A DNA stretch of 30,709 bases from the NCBI RefSeq assembly GCF_000499385.1, contig NW_013654317.1, positions 1-30,709 on the forward strand, written 5' to 3'. The notes beneath the pieces were generated by a model. That model searched no databases. It saw only the letters and a list, made by a program, of their open reading frames with translations, and was not told the origin of the DNA. Origin of the DNA: Eimeria necatrix (taxonomy: Eukaryota > Apicomplexa > Conoidasida > Eucoccidiorida > Eimeriidae). This document shows positions 29,120 to 30,709 of the stretch, piece by piece (position 1 is the stretch's first letter; every line of letters begins with the position of its first letter). The position numbers and the translations under genes are program-made.

Positions 29120-30041
29120 CTCGCACGCCCGTGCGTATCCGCCTTCCTTTCTTTTTGCGTTTTTGCGTGTCTCTGTCTCTTTGCCTTTTTGTTTCTTTGT
29201 GCACATTTTTTCGAGCATTTTTATTTTTCTTTTTTTCTCCTTTTACCCTTACTTGTCTGAGCAGCAAATAAATATTTATTTAAATGTAGGAAAGCATTTT
29301 TGTGCTTTTTATGATTCTGCAGTTTCCTACCTTCTCTTCATCTTTTTCTTTCTTTGAATTTATATTCCATTCATCTTTGTTAGTATTTTGTTTATATTTC
29401 ATTGATATTTCATTGATATTTCATTTATATTTCCTTTATATTTCATTTGTTTCATTTATATTTCATTTATATTTCTTCTTTGCTTTACGTTTAATTTTTA
29501 TTTCTTTTGCATTTCTTTTATATTTCTTTTTGTTTCATTTACATTTCATTTTTTAAATGAACTTCTTTAAATGCATTTTTGCATCTTTGTACTTTTTCTT
29601 TGTCCCCTTGGCGCATCTTTTTGCGCAGATCTGTTTAAGTGTCTCCTTTCATGTCTTAAAATAGATTTAAAAATATTTATTTTCCTTTTCATTATAAAAA
29701 CAGATTTAGAAGTATTTTTTATTTTTCTTTTTATTATACTTTCTTTTAGTTTCCCTTTTCTTTGTCTCCTGTTTGCTTTTCTTTCTGTCTCCTTGCTGCC
29801 GCATGCTGCTGGTGTCTTTTTCTCTCTCTTTGAAATCGTTTCAAAACAGCAGCACTAAATAACTTCAGCAGCAGCAACAGCAGCAGTAGCAGCAGCAGCC
29901 CGAAACAGCTGCTGCTAAGCAGCAGCAGCAGCTGCTAGCTGTTTGTCTGCCGCGCACTTCCCGCGCGAGGCCTCTCTTGATTTTTTAATTTAAATTTAAT
30001 TTAGTTTTTTGTTTCCTTCGACTTATCCTGTGGCTGCTTAG
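29002..30041. other. Spacer with CTG tract and T-rich TATTTCATT repeats
   Basis: CTG tract at 29068-29115. Pyrimidine-rich TTTTTCTTTT sequence follows, then a TATTTCATT/TATTTCTTT repeat (about 29390-29550), then A/T-rich sequence to about 29850 and mixed CAG/CTG units (29870-29940). No supported gene. The last part, ending TGGCTGCTTAG at 30041, may be the intron or 5' flank of the following exon. Confidence 0.6.
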
Positions 30042-30066
30042 GAAGCACCAGATGCAGTGGCCTGCT

Positions 30067-30109
<43 letters not shown>

Positions 30110-30709
30110 GGGCGCTGCTGCAGTTGCAGGAGATGCAGACGCAGCAGCAGCGGCAGCAGCAACAGCAGCAGACACAGACACCCGAAGGCCTTCTGCAGCA
30201 CGCACAAACGCAAATCCCTCAGCAGCAGCCGTTGCAGCAGCGGCACCCGCTGCAGCAGCAGCAGCTGCGCAACCAGCAGCAGCTGATGCACAAGCAGCAG
30301 CAGCAGCAGCAGCAGCAGCTGCACCAACAGCAGCAGCAGCACCAGCAGCCGCTGCAGTGGCAGCAGCTGCACCAACAGCAGCAGCACCCGCCGCACCAGC
30401 AGCAGCAGCAGCAGCCGCTGCACCAACATCAGCTGCCGCTGCAACTGCAGTCGCTGCAGCTGCAGCAGCCGCTCCACAAGCAAGAGCCGCAGCAGCAGCA
30501 GTCGCTACAGCAGCAGTCACTGCAGCAGCAGCCGCTGCGGCAGCTGTCGCTACAGCAGCCGCAGCAGCAGCAATCGCTACTGCAGCAGTCACTGCAGCAG
30601 CAGCCGCTGCGGCAGCTGTCGCTACAGCAGCAGCAGCAGCAGTCACTGCAGCAGCAGCCGCTGCAGCAGCTGTCGCTACAGCAGCAGCAGCAGCAGAAGT
30701 CACTACAGC
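30042..30709 (+). CDS. Gln-rich exon, partial, runs off right edge
   Basis: After a TTAG acceptor-like site (30038-30041) the frame K-H-Q-M-Q-W-P-A-Q is open to the window end, about 222 residues. It contains ALLQLQEMQTQQQRQ, QTPEGLLQHAQTQIPQQQPL and many LHQQQQ units. From about 30500 it holds tandem peptides of the form SLQQQPLRQLSLQQ. The spacings are multiples of 18 bases (markers near 30532, 30604 and 30658). No domain is recognised. Because CAG tracts keep all frames open, the frame choice rests on the varied Leu, His, Met and Trp residues and on the acceptor. The - strand frames give only Ala/Leu runs. Confidence 0.45.

Overview
The window looks like nuclear DNA of a coccidian apicomplexan, very probably an Eimeria species. 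The evidence is the combination of multi-exon eukaryotic genes with GT-AG introns, very dense CAG/CTG trinucleotide tracts read as poly-Gln, poly-Ala and poly-Ser inside otherwise conserved proteins, and interstitial telomere-like AAACCCT/AGGGTTT arrays. The species cannot be named from this sequence. No prokaryotic, organellar or transposase-type gene was seen.

Layout, left to right. (1) 1-6375, + strand: the C-terminal part of RNA polymerase III largest subunit (RPC1), eight exons with consistent phases, entering from the left edge. (2) 6376-8179: non-coding convergent spacer. (3) 8180-10663, - strand: a complete six-exon SAP-domain protein of the SARNP/CIP29/THO1 family (mRNA export). (4) 10664-12572: spacer with a large degenerate AAACCCT field and one weak coding candidate. 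(5) 12573-16085, - strand: a single-exon AP-3 complex beta subunit with large low-complexity insertions. (6) 16086-18014: spacer with a TAGC-rich minisatellite. (7) 18015-19942, - strand: a complete three-exon flap endonuclease 1 (FEN1) with all catalytic acidic residues and a PIP box. (8) 19943-22070: divergent intergenic region. (9) 22071-about 25320, + strand: a Gln/Ala-rich coiled-coil protein that I do not recognise. (10) 25396-about 29001, + strand: an IQ-motif (calmodulin/EF-hand-binding type) protein whose fourth IQ motif is assembled across an intron. (11) 29002-30041: AT/pyrimidine-rich spacer. (12) 30042-end, + strand: an open Gln-rich exon running off the right edge.

The recognised genes serve unrelated housekeeping tasks (Pol III transcription, mRNP export, vesicle coat, DNA replication/repair). 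They form no operon or obvious module. What unites the window is its repeat architecture. Exons carry CAG-derived homopolymers and G/C-only Gly-Pro-Ala tracts. Introns carry CTG, telomere-like or self-complementary tetranucleotide arrays that often lie directly against the 3' splice site. A short palindrome (GGTGTACGTACACC and its variant GGTGTCTGTACACC) recurs about 20 times in exons, introns and spacers.

Exon boundaries were worked out by hand from splice consensus, reading phase and remembered family alignments. No database search was run.
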